NCBI RefSeq assembly: GCF_949282365.1
Contig: NZ_CASDOY010000066.1
Location: 1 to 8,388 of the forward strand
DNA length: 8,388 nt
Reading direction: 5' to 3'
Origin: an uncultured Desulfovibrio sp.
GTDB lineage: Bacteria; Desulfobacterota; Desulfovibrionia; Desulfovibrionales; Desulfovibrionaceae
This document shows positions 6,619 through 8,388 of the stretch, in pieces. Under the pieces are notes generated by a model. It searched no databases, was not told where the DNA came from, and saw only the letters and a program-made list of their open reading frames with translations. A program made the position numbers and the translations under genes. Each line of letters begins with the position of its first letter. The stretch's first letter is position 1.

Positions 6619-7194
6619 CTAGAAGGTGTAGTTCAGCTCCTCAAAGTGGGCCTGGGGATGGGCACAGGCCGGGCACAGGTCGGGGGCGTGGGTGCCTTCC
6701 ACCAGGCAGCCGCAGTTGCGGCAGCGCCACACGGTGGCCTTTTCACGCATGAACATGCGGCCTTCCTTGATGTCGCGGGCCAGGGCCAGGAAGCGCTTTT
6801 CGTGGTAGGCTTCGGCCACGGCGATGCTGCGCATCACGGCAGCGATCTCGGCAAAACCTTCCTTTTCGGCCACAGCGGCGAAGGAAGGATACATTTCGGT
6901 GTGTTCGTGGTTCTCACCCGCGGCGGAAGCCAGCAGGTTGGCTTCGGTGGCGCCGATGATGCCGGCGGGGAAAGCGCCCGCGATCTCCACATCGCCGCCT
7001 TCCAGGAACTTGAACAGACGCTTGGCGTGTTCCTTTTCCTGCAGGGCGGTCTCCTGGAAGATGTCGCGCACCAGGACGTAGCCGTCGCTTTTGGCCTTGG
7101 CAGCAAAGAAGTCGTAACGGTTGCGGGCCTGAGATTCACCGGCGAAAGCGGTCAGGATGTTCTTCTCGGTCTGGGTACCTTTGAGGGATTTCAT
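6619..7194 (-). CDS. rbr: Rubrerythrin, non-haem diiron peroxidase
   Basis: Rubrerythrin reduces hydrogen peroxide in the cytoplasm of anaerobes, taking electrons through rubredoxin. The 191-residue product has a four-helix ferritin-like domain (1-145) with all expected iron ligands: E20 (FAGES), E53 and H56 (LQEKEH), E94 and E97 (GENHE), E128 and H131 (AEAYH). A rubredoxin-like C-terminal domain follows, with C158/C161 (CRNC) and C174/C177 (CPAC). Length and ligand numbering match the Desulfovibrio protein. ATG at 7194-7192 is preceded by GGGAGA (7206-7201 on the minus strand). The gene has its own promoter and terminator and is transcribed toward the prophage, so it is probably monocistronic and host-encoded. 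Codon use is less extreme in GC than in the phage genes, as expected for a highly expressed gene. There is no sign of damage. Confidence 0.97.
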   Translation of the reverse strand: MKSLKGTQTEKNILTAFAGESQARNRYDFFAAKAKSDGYVLVRDIFQETALQEKEHAKRLFKFLEGGDVEIAGAFPAGIIGATEANLLASAAGENHEHTEMYPSFAAVAEKEGFAEIAAVMRSIAVAEAYHEKRFLALARDIKEGRMFMREKATVWRCRNCGCLVEGTHAPDLCPACAHPQAHFEELNYTF

Positions 7195-7200
7195 ATGCTG

Positions 7201-7218
7201 TCTCCCGAGCCGTGGCTC
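7201..7218 (-). promoter_or_regulatory. Rubrerythrin ribosome binding site with adjacent small hairpin
   Basis: On the minus strand GGGAGA (7206-7201) sits 6 nt before the ATG. Immediately upstream, GAGCC-AC-GGCTC (7218-7207) can fold into a short hairpin that abuts the ribosome site. It might position or stabilise the leader. The site is clear; a regulatory role for the hairpin is speculative. Confidence 0.5.
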
Positions 7219-7268
7219 TGTTGATGTGCTTGTTTTTGAGGATGTCCTGTTTCGTCCTTGTTGAGTTT

Positions 7269-7297
7269 TTAATAATAAATCCTATTAGCAAAAGCAA
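7269..7297 (-). promoter_or_regulatory. Likely sigma-70 promoter of rubrerythrin
   Basis: On the minus strand TTGCTT (7297-7292) and TATTAA (7274-7269) are separated by exactly 17 nt in the AT-rich part of the intergenic region. Each hexamer matches the consensus at about four positions. Transcription from here would give a leader of roughly 65-70 nt before the ATG. The AT-rich stretch around the -10 (TTTATTATTAAAA) could also bind a peroxide or iron regulator, but no clean palindrome is present. Confidence 0.55.
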
Positions 7298-7382
7298 GCA
7301 CTTTTTTCCATTTCCCCGAAAAAATATCGGGCTGCCTCGTCCCTCCATAGCCCCGGGCGGACAAAAAAACAAGCATCTTTAG

Positions 7383-7410
7383 AATAACATATTGAAAATA
7401 ATGTTATTTT
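7383..7410. promoter_or_regulatory. Overlapping AT-rich palindromes, candidate operator
   Basis: Two inverted repeats overlap: AATAACAT (7383-7390) with ATGTTATT (7401-7408), spaced by 10 nt; and AAAATAA-TG-TTATTTT (7395-7410), a perfect 7-bp palindrome around TG. The sequence TTGAAAATAAT (7392-7402) resembles one half of the AT-rich Fur-type boxes I recall for Desulfovibrio. Placement between the divergent rubrerythrin and metallopeptidase genes, over the candidate promoter of the latter, fits a repressor site. No regulator gene is in the window, so the protein that binds is unknown. Confidence 0.5.
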
Positions 7411-7418
7411 AATATAAG
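7392..7418 (+). promoter_or_regulatory. Possible promoter of the metallopeptidase gene
   Basis: TTGAAA (7392-7397) and TATAAG (7413-7418) are good single hexamers, but their 15-nt spacing is short for sigma-70. Both overlap or abut the palindromes, so binding there would block transcription. Transcription would start near 7425, leaving a leader of about 20-35 nt. This is tentative. Confidence 0.35.
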
Positions 7419-7442
7419 ACCGGTTTACTCGCGCTGCAGGCT

Positions 7443-8303
7443 GTGGCAAACTCCGCCATGCTCTCCTCTCCCGTCCCCTCCGTACCCGTGACCATCCTGC
7501 CGGAAGAAGACCAGGTCATCTTCACCCTTGCCGACGGCAGCCGTCATGCGGCGCGCCTTGTATCCTCGGCGCGGGCCCGGCGCCTGCGCCTGCGCCTTGC
7601 CCCCGGGGGCGCTCTGCTCCTGACCGTACCGGCCGGCCTGGCGCCGCGGGAGCTGCCGGCCCTGCTGGCCGCCTTCCTGCCCTGGCTGGAAAAAAAGCTC
7701 CCCGCCTGCACGCCGGCGCCCCCGCCCGAGCTGCCGCACCAGCTGGACCTGCCCCTGCGCCATGACAGTCTGCGCGTGCGTCGCGCGGGGACGCTGGCGG
7801 AAGGACGCCGCCGGGCCATGTCCAGCCCCGAAGCCCCCCTGCTGCTGCGCGCGGGCGGCAAGCGTCTGCTGGCGCTGGTGCACGGGCATGAGCTGCTGCT
7901 CCATGCCGCCGATACGCCGGAAGACGCGGCCCTGCTGCTGCGCCGCTGGTGCCGCCGCCAGGCCGAAAGCCTGCTGCCGCCCTTTTTGCTGTCCCTGGCC
8001 CGGCAGGGCGGCTTCAGCCTCGCCCATATCAGCATCCGGGACCAGCGCAGCCGCTGGGGCAGTTGCAGCCGCCGCGACGGCGGCAGCATCAATCTCAACT
8101 GGCGCGCCGTCCTGCTGCCCCCGCCCCTGCTGGAACATCTGTGCTGGCACGAACTCTGCCATCTGCGCCACATGGACCACTCCCCCGCCTATCATGCGGA
8201 GCTGGCCCGCTTCTCCCCGGACTGGCGGGCGCGCGAACGGGCCCTGGGCCTTTTCTGGCGCGATCTGCCGCCCTGGGCCCGGCCCGGGACGCCGCCCCGC
8301 TGA
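7443..8303 (+). CDS. YgjP/DUF45 family zinc metallopeptidase-like protein
   Basis: The 286-residue product carries the DUF45 (YgjP-type, M48-like) fold. Residues about 30-85 have the family's R-x-R-R-L-R-L-R-L strand, GALLLTVPAGL and the LPWLEKKL helix. SRWGSCS lies at about 203-209, and the zinc site HELCH at 236-240, with H246 in HMDHSPAYH as probable third ligand. The E237 catalytic base is intact. Residues about 88-185 form a longer and more variable linker, Pro- and Leu-rich, than I expect in compact members. Members are cytoplasmic and poorly characterised, and the substrate is unknown. The start is uncertain: GTG 7443 (used here) has only a weak CAGG just upstream, and ATG 7458 lacks a site too. 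It is divergent from rubrerythrin and has no clear terminator in the 85 nt that remain. Confidence 0.85.
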   Translation: MANSAMLSSPVPSVPVTILPEEDQVIFTLADGSRHAARLVSSARARRLRLRLAPGGALLLTVPAGLAPRELPALLAAFLPWLEKKLPACTPAPPPELPHQLDLPLRHDSLRVRRAGTLAEGRRRAMSSPEAPLLLRAGGKRLLALVHGHELLLHAADTPEDAALLLRRWCRRQAESLLPPFLLSLARQGGFSLAHISIRDQRSRWGSCSRRDGGSINLNWRAVLLPPPLLEHLCWHELCHLRHMDHSPAYHAELARFSPDWRARERALGLFWRDLPPWARPGTPPR

Positions 8304-8388
8304 GGAGGCCGCTGCGGGCGCCAGGGCTGCATGCAGGCCGCTGTGCGCGGCGTCCGCCTGCGGCCGGTCCGGACGCGGACGAGCAGAC
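8304..8388 (+). other. Downstream flank, no gene seen
   Basis: This is GC-rich sequence after the metallopeptidase stop. It contains the palindrome CTGCATGCAG (8327-8336) and a weak 7-bp inverted repeat, CGTCCGC with GCGGACG, near the window end. No T-run follows either of them, so I do not call a terminator. Confidence 0.4.

Noticed and set aside
6505..7224. Plus-strand frame opposite rubrerythrin
   Set aside because: Rubrerythrin on the minus strand has every diiron and Cys ligand; this frame is its shadow.
7314..7353. Terminator-like hairpin on the minus strand within the divergent promoter region
   Set aside because: The stem is only 5 bp with a 15-nt loop, and no minus-strand gene upstream of it needs termination.
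7136..7372. 78-codon minus-strand frame overlapping the start of rubrerythrin
   Set aside because: It runs through the promoter region and into rubrerythrin in another frame, has no domain, and its start lies upstream of the likely promoter.
6439..8336. CTGCATGCAG occurring both in the terminator (about 6440-6449) and near 8327-8336
   Set aside because: A 10-bp palindrome shared twice in GC-rich sequence, with different flanks, is most simply chance; it does not define a repeat family.

Overview
The window is a GC-rich stretch of bacterial chromosome, most likely from a Desulfovibrio-type sulfate reducer. The main clue is the rubrerythrin gene (minus strand, 6619-7194). Its 191-residue product has the same length, ligand positions and rubredoxin-like tail as the classic Desulfovibrio rubrerythrin. 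That assignment rests on my memory of the family and not on a search.

Positions 1-6228 are the 3' part of a prophage structural operon, all on the plus strand, with the layout of a T7-like (short-tailed, podovirus-type) tail module. In order it holds: a tail-tubular-A-like adaptor (gp11 type, 142-735); a tail fibre with a coiled-coil shaft and a C-terminal collar/HxH tip (804-2285); a companion tail protein with two putative carbohydrate-binding modules (2287-3084); a tail-tubular-B-like nozzle protein with a likely Fn3 insert (3075-5180); a small GNAT acetyltransferase (5195-5653); and a gp14-like internal virion protein (5653-6228). The last five are tightly packed, with 1-10 nt overlaps or gaps of 1-14 nt and good Shine-Dalgarno sites inside the preceding gene. 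This suggests translational coupling. Together they would build the adaptor, nozzle, receptor-binding fibres and part of the DNA-ejection apparatus of a virion.

Positions 6229-6618 carry no convincing gene. This stretch contains a strong plus-strand intrinsic terminator (6431-6463) that would close the prophage operon, facing a minus-strand terminator (6546-6575) that closes the rubrerythrin gene. No large ejection proteins (gp15/gp16 type), lysis genes, integrase, tRNA or att repeat are visible before host genes resume. The phage/host junction is therefore either a real prophage end or a deletion scar.

Positions 6619-8388 look like host chromosome. Rubrerythrin (minus) and a YgjP/DUF45-type zinc metallopeptidase (plus, 7443-8303) are divergently transcribed from the only AT-rich region of the window (about 7240-7420). 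That region holds a recognisable rubrerythrin promoter and a pair of overlapping palindromes, of Fur/PerR-like composition, over the possible metallopeptidase promoter.

I see no CRISPR array, insertion sequence, RNA gene or diversity-generating element. The most notable points are the truncated tail module, the acetyltransferase embedded in it, the two-protein receptor-binding set placed between the two tail-tube genes, and the palindromic operator candidate in the divergent promoter region.
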